Assembly: GCF_002101555.1 (NCBI RefSeq)
Contig: NZ_LQOL01000063.1
Location: 1 to 64,000, forward strand
Direction: 5' to 3'
Length of the DNA: 64,000 bases
DNA from: Mycolicibacterium canariasense
Lineage (GTDB): Bacteria > Actinomycetota > Actinomycetes > Mycobacteriales > Mycobacteriaceae
Position 1 is the first letter of the stretch; the number at the start of each line of letters is the position of its first letter. Below are positions 15,977-25,011 of the stretch, one piece after another. The position numbers and the translations under genes are program-made. Under the pieces are notes generated by a model. That model did no database searches, had not been told where the DNA came from, and saw only the letters and a program-made list of their open reading frames with translations.

Positions 15977-17398
15977 TCACACCATCACGGCGGCCCGATC
16001 GGCGCGTGGGACGTACCGGCGCGGCGGAAACCAGTCCGCGACCCGCCGCCGCAGGTCGTCCAGGTCACCGGTGACCAGGCCGTGGGCCCGCGCGGTCACC
16101 AGGATGTTGCCCAGCGCGGTGGCCTCGACCGGCCCGGCCAGCAGTGGCAGGCCCAGCCGGTCGGCGGTGAGCTGGCACAGCAGCTCGTTCTGCGATCCCC
16201 CGCCGACGATGTGCACGGCGTGCACCGGTGTGCCGGCCAGCTCGGCCGCGGTGCGCACCGCGGATGCGAACGCGGCGGCCAGGCTCTCCAGGATGGCCCG
16301 CACCAGCTGCGCCGGGCCGTCCGGCGCGGGCAGGCCGCGTTCGCGGTACCAGTTGGTGATCCGGGCCGGCATATCGCCCGGCGGCAGGAACCGTGCATCT
16401 TCGGTGTCGAACACGCCCGCCGGTGCCGGGGCCTGGGCGGCCTGCGACAGCAGCGCGGCGAGGTCGGCGCGGCGACCGTCACGGTCGAACTGGCGCACCG
16501 TTTCGCTGAGCAGCCACAGTCCCATCACGTTGTGCAGGAAGCGGTTCCGCCCGTCGGCGCCCGCCTCGTTGGTGAAATTGGCTGCCCGGCTCGCCTCGGT
16601 GACCACCGGGCCGGGCAGCTCCAAGCCGACCAGGCCCCAGGTACCGCACGAGATGTAGGCCGACGTGGCGGCGTCCATCGGGACAGCGGCGACCGCCGAT
16701 GCGGTGTCATGGGAGGCCACCGCCACCACCTCGGCATCGAATCCCAAACCGGGCAGCACCCGCCCACACGGCGTCCCTGGCTCGACGATGCCGGGAAACA
16801 CGTTGGGCGACAATCCGAGTCGCGACATCAGATCGGTATCCCAGGCACCGTCGAGCCCGAGCAGTCCGGTGGTGGACGCGTTCGTGTGTTCGGCGGCCCG
16901 CTGCCCGGTCAACCAGTAGGTCACCAGGTCCGGGATCAGCAGCACGGTGTCGGCCTGATCCAGTAGGTCCTCGGTGGCCAGTTGGTAGAGCGTGTTGAAC
17001 GGCAGGAACTGCAACCCGTTGCGGGCGTACAGTTCGGCCGCGCCGATCCGCTGGTGCACCAGCTCCACGCCCCGTTCGGTGCGGGCATCCCGGTAGTGAT
17101 GCGGCACCGACAGCAGCCGCCCGTCGCGCAGCAGCCCGTAGTCCACCGCCCAGGAGTCCACTCCGATGCCGACCAGCCGGTCGGATTCCCTTGCGGCACG
17201 GGTCAGCCCGCTGAGCACGTGGCCGTACAGCCCGGGCAGGTCCCAGTGCAGGGCCTGGCGTGCGCCGTTCCAGATGCTCACCGGGTCGTTGTCGAACCGG
17301 GCCACGGTGCGCATCTCGAACCGGTCCAGGTCCGCGACGATCACCCGCCCGCTGGTGGCCCCGAGGTCGACGGCGGCAACTTGAGCGCCGGCGCTCAC
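15977..17398 (-). CDS. rhaB: L-rhamnulokinase
   Basis: 473 residues of the FGGY carbohydrate kinase family. It phosphorylates L-rhamnulose to L-rhamnulose 1-phosphate. Visible features are the N-terminal phosphate loop VAAVDLGATSGRVIVADLD, VDSWAVDYGLL, GHDTASA-like ASHDTASAVAAVP, YISCGTWGLVG and the C-terminal IVGGGSQNELLCQLTADRLG. The GTG start at 17398 overlaps the rhaEW stop as GTGA, and the longer upstream frame is rhaEW out of frame. Length is usual for RhaB. Confidence 0.93.
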   Translation of the reverse strand: MSAGAQVAAVDLGATSGRVIVADLDRFEMRTVARFDNDPVSIWNGARQALHWDLPGLYGHVLSGLTRAARESDRLVGIGVDSWAVDYGLLRDGRLLSVPHHYRDARTERGVELVHQRIGAAELYARNGLQFLPFNTLYQLATEDLLDQADTVLLIPDLVTYWLTGQRAAEHTNASTTGLLGLDGAWDTDLMSRLGLSPNVFPGIVEPGTPCGRVLPGLGFDAEVVAVASHDTASAVAAVPMDAATSAYISCGTWGLVGLELPGPVVTEASRAANFTNEAGADGRNRFLHNVMGLWLLSETVRQFDRDGRRADLAALLSQAAQAPAPAGVFDTEDARFLPPGDMPARITNWYRERGLPAPDGPAQLVRAILESLAAAFASAVRTAAELAGTPVHAVHIVGGGSQNELLCQLTADRLGLPLLAGPVEATALGNILVTARAHGLVTGDLDDLRRRVADWFPPRRYVPRADRAAVMV

Positions 17399-19428
17399 CG
17401 CAGGAAGGCGGCCGCGACACCCGCATCCACCGGCACGTGCAGCCCGGTGGTGTGCGAGAAGTCGGACGTGCACAGCGCGAACGCGGCGTTGGCGATGTTC
17501 TCCGGCAGTACCTCGCGTTTGAGCAGGGTGCGCTGGGCGTAGTAGGCGCCGAGTTCCTCCTCCGGCACCCCGTACACCGCGGCCCGTTTGGCGCCCCAGC
17601 CGCCGGCGAAGATGCCCGATCCGCGCACCACTCCGTCGGGGTTGATGCCGTTGACCTTGATGCCGTGCTCCCCGAGTTCTGCGGCCAGCAGCCGAACCTG
17701 GTGCGCCTGGTCGGCCTTGGTGGCCGAGTAGGCGATGTTGTTGGGCCCGGCGAACACCGAGTTCTTCGACGAGATGTAGATGATGTCACCGCCCAGTTTC
17801 TGGTCGATCAGCGCCCGGGCCGCGGCCTTGGATACCAGGAAGGAACCGCGGGCCATCACGTTGTGCTGCAGATCCCAATCGGCGACGGTGGTGTCCAGCA
17901 GGGATTTCGACAGTGACAGTCCGGCATTGTTGACCACGATGTCGATGCCCCCGAAGGCCAGCACGCAGGCGTCGACGGCAGCCTGCACGGCGGTTTCATC
18001 GGTGACATCGGCAGCAATACCGATCGCCACATCCGGACCACCGATCTCTTCCGCTGCGGCAGCGGCTTTTCCGGCGTCCAGGTCGGCGATCACCACACAG
18101 GCGCCCTCGGCGGCCAGTCGGGTGGCGATGGCCTTGCCGATACCCGAGGCCGCCCCGGTGACCAGCGCGATGCGGGTGGCCAGCGGTTTGGGCTTGGGCA
18201 TCCTGGCCAGCTTCGCCTCTTCCAGCGCCCAGTATTCGATGCGGAACTTCTCCGACTCGTCGATCGGTGCATAGTGCGAGATCGCCTCGGCGCCGCGCAT
18301 CACGTTGATGGCGTTGAGATAGAACTCGCCGGCCACCCGCGCGGTCTGCTTGTCCTTGCCGTAACTGAACATGCCGACGCCGGGGATCAACACGATGGCC
18401 GGGTCGGCCCCCCGGATGGGTGGTGAGGCGGGATCAGCGTGCCGATCGTAGTACGCCCGATAGTCCGCGCGGTAGGCCTGGTGCAGCTCGGCCAACCGCG
18501 CCCTGCATTCGTCCAGCGAGGCGTCGGTGGGCAGGTCCAGCACCATCGGCTTGACCTTGGTGCGCAGGAAGTGGTCCGGGCAGCTGGTACCCAGCGCGGC
18601 CAGGCGCGGATGCTCCTCGCCGACAAGGAATTCCAGCACGCGCGGGTCATCGGTGAAGTGGCCCACCTGCGCCCGGTCGGTGGAGACCAGGCCCCGGATG
18701 AACGGCGCCAGCGCAGCGGCCCTGGCCCGGCGCTCGTCAACGGGTAGCGCGCCGAAGCCGGGCAGTACCCGGCCGAACGGTGCCGGGCGGCCGTTCTCGG
18801 CGATATAGCGTTCGGCGGTCTGGATGATCTCCAGCGAATGCGCCTCCGCCTGGGCCGATGTCGCACCCCACGCGGTGATGCCGTGCCCACCCAGGATGGT
18901 GCCGATGGCCTGCGGGTTGCGTTTCTTGATCTCGGCGATGTCCAGGCCCAGCTGGAACCCCGGGCGCCGCCAGGGCACCCACACCACTCGATCGCCGAAG
19001 ATCTGTTTGGTCAGCGCCTCACCGTCGGCGGCCGTCGCCAGCGCGATCCCGGAGTCGGGGTGCAAGTGATCCACGTGGTCGGCTTCGACCAGGCCGTGCA
19101 TGGCGGTGTCGATCGACGGCGCCGCGCCGCCGCGACCGTGCAGGCAGAAGTCGAAGGCGGCGACCATCTCGTCCTCCCGCTCCACGCCGGGATACACGTC
19201 CACCAGCGCCCGCATCCGGTCCAGGCGCAGCACCGCCAGGCCGTCCTCGGTCAGGGTGCCCAGATCGCCGCCGGAACCCTTGACCCACAACAGTTCCACC
19301 GGGGCGCCGGTCACGGGATCGCGGCCGATGCCCTTGGCCGAGGTGTTTCCGCCGGCGTAGTTGGTGTTCTTCGGATCCGATCCCAGCCGGTTGGACCGGG
19401 CGATCAGTTCGGTCACGGTGTCAGGCAT
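17395..19428 (-). CDS. rhaEW: Bifunctional rhamnulose-1-phosphate aldolase / lactaldehyde dehydrogenase (RhaEW)
   Basis: 677 residues, two enzymes in one chain. The N-terminal class II aldolase domain (about 1-400) has NYAGGNTSAKG, the metal-binding HLHPDSGIAL and GGHGITAWG. The C-terminal short-chain dehydrogenase (about 418-677) has VTGAASGIGKAIA and the catalytic YSATKADQ. The aldolase splits L-rhamnulose 1-phosphate into DHAP and L-lactaldehyde; the dehydrogenase oxidises the latter to L-lactate. In the E. coli route lactaldehyde is handled separately. Lactate as product explains the shared operator with lutABC. It sits 3 bp after rhaI. Confidence 0.93.
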   Translation of the reverse strand: MPDTVTELIARSNRLGSDPKNTNYAGGNTSAKGIGRDPVTGAPVELLWVKGSGGDLGTLTEDGLAVLRLDRMRALVDVYPGVEREDEMVAAFDFCLHGRGGAAPSIDTAMHGLVEADHVDHLHPDSGIALATAADGEALTKQIFGDRVVWVPWRRPGFQLGLDIAEIKKRNPQAIGTILGGHGITAWGATSAQAEAHSLEIIQTAERYIAENGRPAPFGRVLPGFGALPVDERRARAAALAPFIRGLVSTDRAQVGHFTDDPRVLEFLVGEEHPRLAALGTSCPDHFLRTKVKPMVLDLPTDASLDECRARLAELHQAYRADYRAYYDRHADPASPPIRGADPAIVLIPGVGMFSYGKDKQTARVAGEFYLNAINVMRGAEAISHYAPIDESEKFRIEYWALEEAKLARMPKPKPLATRIALVTGAASGIGKAIATRLAAEGACVVIADLDAGKAAAAAEEIGGPDVAIGIAADVTDETAVQAAVDACVLAFGGIDIVVNNAGLSLSKSLLDTTVADWDLQHNVMARGSFLVSKAAARALIDQKLGGDIIYISSKNSVFAGPNNIAYSATKADQAHQVRLLAAELGEHGIKVNGINPDGVVRGSGIFAGGWGAKRAAVYGVPEEELGAYYAQRTLLKREVLPENIANAAFALCTSDFSHTTGLHVPVDAGVAAAFLR

Positions 19429-19431
19429 GCG

Positions 19432-20586
19432 TCATGCTCCCCAGCTCGATTGCGTACCGCCGACCCGGGCGGCGTTGATGATGTCCTGGTAGCCCGAGGC
19501 GGCGAAGGCGGCCATCGGATCCCCCGGCAGGCCGCGGTCGGCGCGCCACTGCGCCAACGCGGGTCGCACGTCGGTGTAGAAGGCGTCCATCATGATTGCG
19601 TTGGCGCCCAGCACGTCACCGTTGTCCTGTGCGTCGGCCAGTGCCTCGGTGTCGACCAGCAGCGCCCGGGCGGTCATCTCCTGCACATTGAGTACGGACC
19701 GGATCTGCCCTGGGATCTTGGCTTCCACGTTGTGGCATTGGTCCAGCATGAGCGCCACCCCCGCATTCGGGTCGAGACCGCCGCCGCGGACCACCTCGAA
19801 CATGATCCGGAACAACTGGAAGGGGTCGGCCGCACCGACGATCAGGTCGTCGTCGGCGTAGAACCGGGAGTTGAAGTCGAATGATCCCAGCTTCCCCAGG
19901 CGCAGCAGCTGGGCGACGATGAACTCGATATTGGTGCCCGGGGCATGATGCCCGGTGTCCAGGCACACCACGGCCCGCTCGCCCAGCGCGCTGACCTGCG
20001 CGTAGGCCGTGCCCCAGTCCGGCACGTCGGTCATGTACATGGCCGGCTCGAAGAACTTGTACTCCAGCACCATTCGCTGGTTCGGGCCGATGTGCTGGTA
20101 GATGGACGCCAGGGACTCGGCCAACCGGTCCTGCCTGCCCCGGATATCGCCCTGCCCCGGGTAATTGGTGCCGTCGGCCAGCCAGATCTTCAGGTCCCGA
20201 GACCCGATCGCCTCCATGATGTCGATACAGGCCAGGTGATGGTCGATGGCCTTCTGCCGCACCGCTTTGTCGGTATGGGTCAGGCTGCCGAACTTGTAGT
20301 CGTCGTCCTGGAAGGTGTTGGAGTTCACGGTGCCCAGCCGGACACCCTGTTCGGCGGCGTGGTCGCCGAGTGCGGCGTAGTCGTCCACCATGTCCCACGG
20401 GATGTGTAACGCGACCGAGGGCGCCAGGCCGGTCAGCCGGTGCACGGTGGCGGCGTCGGCGATCTTCTCCTCGATGGTGCGTGGGGTCCCCGGCGTTCCG
20501 AACACCTTGAACCGGGTGCCGGAGTTTCCGAACGCCCATGACGGCAGTTCGATGGCGAGGTGGTCCAGCAGCGGTGCGAGCTTCAT
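19432..20586 (-). CDS. rhaI: L-rhamnose isomerase (RhaI type)
   Basis: 384 residues, a xylose-isomerase-like TIM barrel that converts L-rhamnose to L-rhamnulose. Conserved pieces are KIWLADGTNYPGQGD, the metal-site VLEYKFFEPAMY, VCLDTGHHAPGTNIEFIV and SFDFNSRFYADDDL. This is the Pseudomonas-type RhaI rather than the E. coli RhaA type. ATG at 20586 starts MKLAPLLDHLAIELPSWAFG and overlaps the transporter stop as ATGA. The frame continues far upstream but only as the transporter gene out of frame. Confidence 0.93.
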   Translation of the reverse strand: MKLAPLLDHLAIELPSWAFGNSGTRFKVFGTPGTPRTIEEKIADAATVHRLTGLAPSVALHIPWDMVDDYAALGDHAAEQGVRLGTVNSNTFQDDDYKFGSLTHTDKAVRQKAIDHHLACIDIMEAIGSRDLKIWLADGTNYPGQGDIRGRQDRLAESLASIYQHIGPNQRMVLEYKFFEPAMYMTDVPDWGTAYAQVSALGERAVVCLDTGHHAPGTNIEFIVAQLLRLGKLGSFDFNSRFYADDDLIVGAADPFQLFRIMFEVVRGGGLDPNAGVALMLDQCHNVEAKIPGQIRSVLNVQEMTARALLVDTEALADAQDNGDVLGANAIMMDAFYTDVRPALAQWRADRGLPGDPMAAFAASGYQDIINAARVGGTQSSWGA

Positions 20587-21899
20587 ACCGCGCTCCTTTC
20601 GATGGGATGGGACGACGAGACGGGAGTGCCGTAGCGCTCGACCTCGATCTGCTGGAGGGTCTTCCCCCGCGTGGTCGGCGCCCACACGGCGCCGATCAGC
20701 AGGGCGACCGTGAGCAGCGCGACCAGCAGGATGCCGACGGCGGTGAGCCCGGTGGCGGCCAGCAGGGTCGGGAAGAAGTAGCTCAGCAGACCCGTGGCGG
20801 TACGGACCACGAAGAACATCACGCCCTGCGCGCTGGCCCGGTATGGGGTCGCGAAAAGCTCGCTGGCCCAGAGGCTGTAGAAGGCCTGCGCCCCGATGCC
20901 CGACGAGATGCCCCAGAGTACGGCGAACACCAGCATGGTCGGCACGCCGCCGTCGGTGAAGGCCACCAGCACGATCCAGCCGACGATACCCAGCGCGGCG
21001 CCGATCACGTACAACAGCCGCTGGCTCATCCGGTCGGCGTAGCGCATGAAGCCGAAATAGGTCGCGGCCACCGTGGCCCCCCAGACCAGCACCTGCAGCA
21101 GGTTCTGCGCCACCGGGCTGTGCAGGCCCGCGGTGTCGTAGACGCGGGGCATGAAGATGCCGGCCTGGCCGGCGACGGTGTTCCAGAACAGATAGATGCC
21201 GCCGAGGAACAGCAGCGCGGTGATGTTGACCCTGCGGGAGAACAGACCGCGCAGTCCGCGGTTGCCGACAGTCGTTGCCAGCGAAGCGGATTCGTTGAGG
21301 GCCTCGTCCTTCCAGATCTGCGATTCGGCCAGGCCCTGACGCACCCACCAGACCACCGCGGCGACCACGAACAAGTGGCCGAAGATCAGCCGGGAACCCA
21401 GGAGCCCCAGCGGCGCGAGCGCGGCGGCCAGCGCGAAACCGATGAGTGGGCCCACCGACCACGCCAGCTGGGCGGTGCCGACATGCTTGGCCCGGTCGGC
21501 CGAGGGCGCCTGTTCGGCGATGTATGTCCAGGAGGCCGGTACGCCGGCGCCCACCGCGATGCCGGTGATGACGAAGGCCGTCAGCAGCATGGCGAAGTTC
21601 ACCGCGAAGGCGGCCAGCAGCACGCCGGCCATGTACACCAACAGGTCATAGGTGTAGATCGCCTTGCGCCCGAACCGGTCGCACAGCGGTCCGCCCAGCA
21701 CGGCACCGATCGCGGCACCGAAGGCGTTGGCGCTCAACGCCGCCAGCAGGCCGACGGCGAAGTTGCTGATGCCGAAGGCCGCCTGCCAGAACCCCAGGCT
21801 GGTGGCGATGGCGATGATCGACCCGGCCTCGATGTAGTTCGACATCGCGACCGCGATGGTCGCCCGCCAACCGGTGGTGGACCGCGCTCCGATTTTCAT
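20583..21899 (-). CDS. MFS sugar transporter, probable L-rhamnose uptake
   Basis: 438 residues with about twelve hydrophobic segments. Sugar-porter MFS signatures are present: DRFGRKAIYTYDLL between helices 2 and 3 and PASWTYIAEQAP in helix 4/5. Its place between rhaM (12 bp gap) and rhaI (4-bp overlap) makes L-rhamnose the likely substrate, moved by proton symport. The family also transports other sugars and polyols, so the substrate is inference from context. ATG at 21899; acidic and proline-rich C-terminus. Confidence 0.88.
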   Translation of the reverse strand: MKIGARSTTGWRATIAVAMSNYIEAGSIIAIATSLGFWQAAFGISNFAVGLLAALSANAFGAAIGAVLGGPLCDRFGRKAIYTYDLLVYMAGVLLAAFAVNFAMLLTAFVITGIAVGAGVPASWTYIAEQAPSADRAKHVGTAQLAWSVGPLIGFALAAALAPLGLLGSRLIFGHLFVVAAVVWWVRQGLAESQIWKDEALNESASLATTVGNRGLRGLFSRRVNITALLFLGGIYLFWNTVAGQAGIFMPRVYDTAGLHSPVAQNLLQVLVWGATVAATYFGFMRYADRMSQRLLYVIGAALGIVGWIVLVAFTDGGVPTMLVFAVLWGISSGIGAQAFYSLWASELFATPYRASAQGVMFFVVRTATGLLSYFFPTLLAATGLTAVGILLVALLTVALLIGAVWAPTTRGKTLQQIEVERYGTPVSSSHPIERSAV

Positions 21900-21911
21900 G
21901 TGACTCCTGTG

Positions 21912-22241
21912 TCAGACGAGATGGAAATACTCGGTCAGCGGACGGATGTCCGCATCGGGGGTGCCGGCCTCGAAATACTCGGCCATGCCGGCCTGCCAGC
22001 GCGTGTTGACGTCGGTGCGGGCCATCCGCTCCTGGGCCGCGGCGAAATCGTCGGTCTCCAGGTAACCGACCACCAGCCCGTCCTCGGGCCGGACGAACAA
22101 CGAGTAGTTGCGCCACCCGGCGTCGTGCAGCGCCGCCAACATCTCCGGCCAGACGGTCTGGTGGGCCTGGAGGTAGTCGGCGATCCGGTCCTGCCGCAGT
22201 TTCAGCAGGAAACACACCCGCTCGGTCCGGCCAGCCGTCAT
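21912..22241 (-). CDS. rhaM: L-rhamnose mutarotase
   Basis: 109 residues of the RhaM/DUF718 dimeric alpha-beta barrel family. It interconverts alpha and beta anomers of L-rhamnose. Typical segments are RVCFLLKLRQDRIADYLQAH, the VWPEMLAALHDAGWRNYSLF stretch, and a C-terminal PLTEYFHLV. ATG at 22241 has AGGTGG just upstream; the frame stays open through the operator but without family match. First gene of the rhamnose operon, with the operator 9 bp before its ATG. Confidence 0.93.
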   Translation of the reverse strand: MTAGRTERVCFLLKLRQDRIADYLQAHQTVWPEMLAALHDAGWRNYSLFVRPEDGLVVGYLETDDFAAAQERMARTDVNTRWQAGMAEYFEAGTPDADIRPLTEYFHLV

Positions 22242-22250
22242 CGTCCACCT

Positions 22251-22264
22251 TTGAAACGTTTCAA
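22251..22264. promoter_or_regulatory. LacI-type operator upstream of rhaM
   Basis: TTGAAACGTTTCAA, a perfect 14-bp palindrome identical to the core of the site at 10491-10504. It lies directly upstream of the rhaM ribosome site, where a bound repressor would block the start of the rha operon. Confidence 0.85.
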
Positions 22265-22315
22265 TTTGTGATGGCGGCAACACTACGGTTGCCGCCGCCA
22301 CGCCGTCAAGAGGCG

Positions 22316-22963
22316 TTATTCAGGCCAGGAACTGTTGCGGATCATCTCGACGAAGTCCTCCCGGACGAACGAGGGGTCATAGTGGGCCAGCACGTCGGCG
22401 TTCATGTTCCCGAAGGTGCTGGCCGGCCGGTGCAGATTGCCGTCGGCGAAGGCTTGCAGGATCCGGTTCTTGAAATCGGGCCGCGGATGCGCGGCCGTCA
22501 CCGCGGCCAGCACGTCGGGGGGCAGCTGATCACGTCCGATACCGAGCACGTCGGTCTCGACACCCGCGATCACCGACGCGACCTCGGGTTCCAGGAACTC
22601 CGGCACGCCCGGCGTGGTGTGCAGCGCGATCCCCAGCCAGACCAGGCGTGCGGACGCCTCGTCGACACCCCTGGCCCGCAGGAAATCCCGGGCCGCGTCG
22701 GCGCCGTCCACCTCGAAACGCAATGGGGATTCGCGGTAGTTCTGGGTCAGCCCGATGTCGTGGAACATCGCGGCGGTGTAGAGCAGTTCCGGATCCGGGC
22801 GCAGCCCCCGCGCCCGGGCCCGCACCGACCCGAAGAGGAACACCCGACGGGAGTGGTGGTAGAGCAGGTCATCCACGGTATCGCGGATGAATGCGGTGAC
22901 ATCGCGCACCAGCGCGGTATCCGGGATGGTGATATCGGCGATGGTTTCGGCAACACGGGTCAT
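22316..22963 (-). CDS. HD-domain metal-dependent hydrolase
   Basis: 215 residues. HD-superfamily metal ligands are visible as HHSRRVFLFG (about 36-45) and FHDIGLTQNY (about 68-77), with a later LGIALHTTP. The layout resembles the single-HD proteins related to cyanamide hydratase-like and small phosphohydrolase groups; the substrate cannot be read. It is divergent from a PfpI/AraC regulator (103 bp apart), a common arrangement for a regulator and its target. ATG at 22963 with GGAGATTCG-like sequence upstream. It ends 75 bp before rhaM and is probably not part of the rha operon. Confidence 0.85.
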   Translation of the reverse strand: MTRVAETIADITIPDTALVRDVTAFIRDTVDDLLYHHSRRVFLFGSVRARARGLRPDPELLYTAAMFHDIGLTQNYRESPLRFEVDGADAARDFLRARGVDEASARLVWLGIALHTTPGVPEFLEPEVASVIAGVETDVLGIGRDQLPPDVLAAVTAAHPRPDFKNRILQAFADGNLHRPASTFGNMNADVLAHYDPSFVREDFVEMIRNSSWPE

Positions 22964-23066
22964 GATCGAATCTCCTTGTTCGGCAAGGTCTTATTGCTTA
23001 CTCCAGACCAGTGTGGGCGCACCGCTCCGGCACCGGCCATGACCGATCGGCCGCCTTTCCCACAGA

Positions 23067-24059
23067 ATGCGACACAATGGTGCGGTGGTAGCGCGGGAAA
23101 TGGTCATCGTCGTCTTCGACGGGGTGAAGCTGCTCGACGCTGCCGGACCCGCCGAGGTGTTCGCCGAAGCCAACCGGTTCGGGGCGCAATACCGACTGCG
23201 GATCGCGTCCCCGGACGGCGCCGAAGTGGCCACCTCGATCGGCGTCCCGTTCGCAGTCACCGATCGGCTCGACGACATCGAGTCCGCGGACACCGTCCTG
23301 GTCACCGGGGGTGACGCCCTCGTCGGCAGACCCATCGATCCCGCGCTGGTCGACGCGGTGCGTGCGGTACCGCCGCGCACCCGCAGGCTGGCGTCGATCT
23401 GCACCGGCGCTTTCATCCTGGCCACCGCGGGCGTACTGGACGGGCGGCGGGCCACCACACACTGGCGCCACGTCACCTTGTTGGCCCACGCGTTCCCGGA
23501 GATCAGCGTCGAGCCGGACGCGATCTTCGTGCGCGACGGCGAGGTGTACACCTCCGCCGGGGTGACCGCCGGTATCGACCTGGCACTGTCCCTGGTCGAA
23601 CAGGATTACGGCACCGACTTGGTGCGCTCGGTGGCTCGCTCGCTGGTGGTGTACCTCAAACGCGCCGGCGGTCAGTCGCAGTTCTCTGCACTGGTAGAGG
23701 CCGACCCGCCACCGGAGTCGGCGCTACGCGCGGTGACCGCGGCCATCGCGGCCGACCCGGCCGCCGACCACAGCGTGAAACACCTTGCCGCCGTTGCCGC
23801 TTTGAGCACCCGCCAGCTGACCCGGTTGTTCCAGGCCGAGCTCGGCACCACCCCGGCGCGATACGTGGAGAAGGTGCGGATCGACACCGCACGCGGTGCT
23901 CTCGACGCCGGACACAGCGTGGCCGACGCCGCGCAGATCGCCGGATTCGGCAGCGCCGAGACGCTGCGCCGGGTATTCGTCACCCAGCTCGGCCTGTCGC
24001 CCAGGGCTTACCGCGACAGGTTCCGTACCGCTCAGGTTTCACCCGACACGCCGTCGTGA
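23067..24059 (+). CDS. GlxA-type transcriptional regulator (DJ-1/PfpI + AraC)
   Basis: About 330 residues. The N-terminal DJ-1/PfpI-like domain (about 10-180) has LLDAAGPAEVF and the nucleophile-elbow-like SICTGAFILATAG. The C-terminal AraC DNA-binding domain (about 225-325) has LAAVAALSTRQLTRLFQAEL and GFGSAETLRRVF. It is predicted to sense a small metabolite and control the divergent HD-domain gene. Start uncertain: ATG 23067, GTG 23085 (VVAREMVIV) or ATG 23100; the conserved part begins at MVIVVFDG. Confidence 0.9.
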   Translation: MRHNGAVVAREMVIVVFDGVKLLDAAGPAEVFAEANRFGAQYRLRIASPDGAEVATSIGVPFAVTDRLDDIESADTVLVTGGDALVGRPIDPALVDAVRAVPPRTRRLASICTGAFILATAGVLDGRRATTHWRHVTLLAHAFPEISVEPDAIFVRDGEVYTSAGVTAGIDLALSLVEQDYGTDLVRSVARSLVVYLKRAGGQSQFSALVEADPPPESALRAVTAAIAADPAADHSVKHLAAVAALSTRQLTRLFQAELGTTPARYVEKVRIDTARGALDAGHSVADAAQIAGFGSAETLRRVFVTQLGLSPRAYRDRFRTAQVSPDTPS

Positions 24060-24075
24060 CTGCGATAGTGAACCG

Positions 24076-24549
24076 GTGGACCTGACCTACCCCGAGATCG
24101 GAGCGACGGCGGGCCCGCTGCCCGCCGGGTATCACCACGTGCAGGTGGCGGCACCGATCGGCCACGGGCGCGCACGCTTCGAATCCGCCGGTGACGCCGT
24201 CCTGCGCTGGGGCATGCAGCGCGGCGCCGGGGTGTTGGTCCGCGCCGACAGCGATCTGGCCACCGTGGGCGCCGAGGTCACCGTCGGTTTCGGGCCGCTG
24301 CGCGCGCCGTGCCGCGTCGTCTACGTCGTGGAAGAGGCCAACCGCCGCGGGTTCGCCTACGGGACGCTGCCCGGGCACCCGGAGTCCGGTGAAGAGTTGT
24401 TCGCCGTCCGTTATGACCCCTCCGACGGCACCGTGTACGCCGAAGTCATCGCGTTCTCCCGGCATGCCACCTGGTGGAGCCGGCTGGGCGGGCCGATAAC
24501 CGCTGTGGCGCAACGCATCATCACCAAGCGTTATCTGACGGCGGTGTAG
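24076..24549 (+). CDS. DUF1990-family protein
   Basis: 157 residues of the DUF1990 family, which is widespread in actinobacteria and plants and has no known activity. Typical pieces are LPAGYHHVQVAAPIGHGRAR, LRWGMQRGAGV, YGTLPGHPESGEELFAV and the end region AFSRHATWWSRLGGP. GTG at 24076 starts VDLTYPEIGAT, 16 bp after the regulator stop, so the two may be co-transcribed. The frame continues upstream inside the regulator gene and is not used. Function not assigned. Confidence 0.85.
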   Translation: MDLTYPEIGATAGPLPAGYHHVQVAAPIGHGRARFESAGDAVLRWGMQRGAGVLVRADSDLATVGAEVTVGFGPLRAPCRVVYVVEEANRRGFAYGTLPGHPESGEELFAVRYDPSDGTVYAEVIAFSRHATWWSRLGGPITAVAQRIITKRYLTAV

Positions 24550-24556
24550 CCCGATG

Positions 24557-24862
24557 CTAGGTGCAGCCGCTGACGTTGATGCGGCCGCGCGGCCCGCCGA
24601 CGTTGCCGCAGATGCTCACGTTCGAACCGATCTGCGGGGGCGGAGGTGGCGGGGGCGTGTCGAAGTCCTCCGGCAGCGGCGCATACTCCGACGGCGGCGG
24701 CGCCCAGTCGGCGATGGCACCGGCGATATCGGTGCACCCGCCGACGCTGACGTGCCCGTGCCGCCCACCGACACTGCCGCACACATCGGCGTTCGCGGAC
24801 ACCGGAACGACTGCCACCGAAGCGATTCCGACCGCGACCGCCAGCCACACCTTCATGCTCAT
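24557..24862 (-). CDS. Small secreted two-repeat cysteine protein
   Basis: 101 residues, function unknown. An N-terminal signal peptide (MSMKVWLAVAVGIASVAVVP, cleaved near SANA-DV) is followed by two copies of a motif: CGSVGGRHGHVSVGGCT (about 28-44) and CGNVGGPRGRINVSGCT (about 85-101). A proline-rich linker with eight consecutive Pro lies between. Each copy starts and ends with Cys, so two disulfide loops are likely. Start ATG 24862 or 24856. It is convergent with the DUF1990 gene and downstream of the phosphotransferase pseudogene. Similar small CG-VGG secreted proteins occur in mycobacteria, but none has a role I can name. Confidence 0.75.
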   Translation of the reverse strand: MSMKVWLAVAVGIASVAVVPVSANADVCGSVGGRHGHVSVGGCTDIAGAIADWAPPPSEYAPLPEDFDTPPPPPPPQIGSNVSICGNVGGPRGRINVSGCT

Positions 24863-25011
24863 CGCGTGAGTATAGGACGGTGCCGCAACGCCTCGGTTGC
24901 GATTCTCGGCCGGCACGAACGTCACTTCGCCGGCGCTGTCACCGCACGGCGGCCGGTTCCCACCCACACTGGGCCAGGTTCCGGAACCGATCACGGAACA
25001 GGTCGGTGCCC

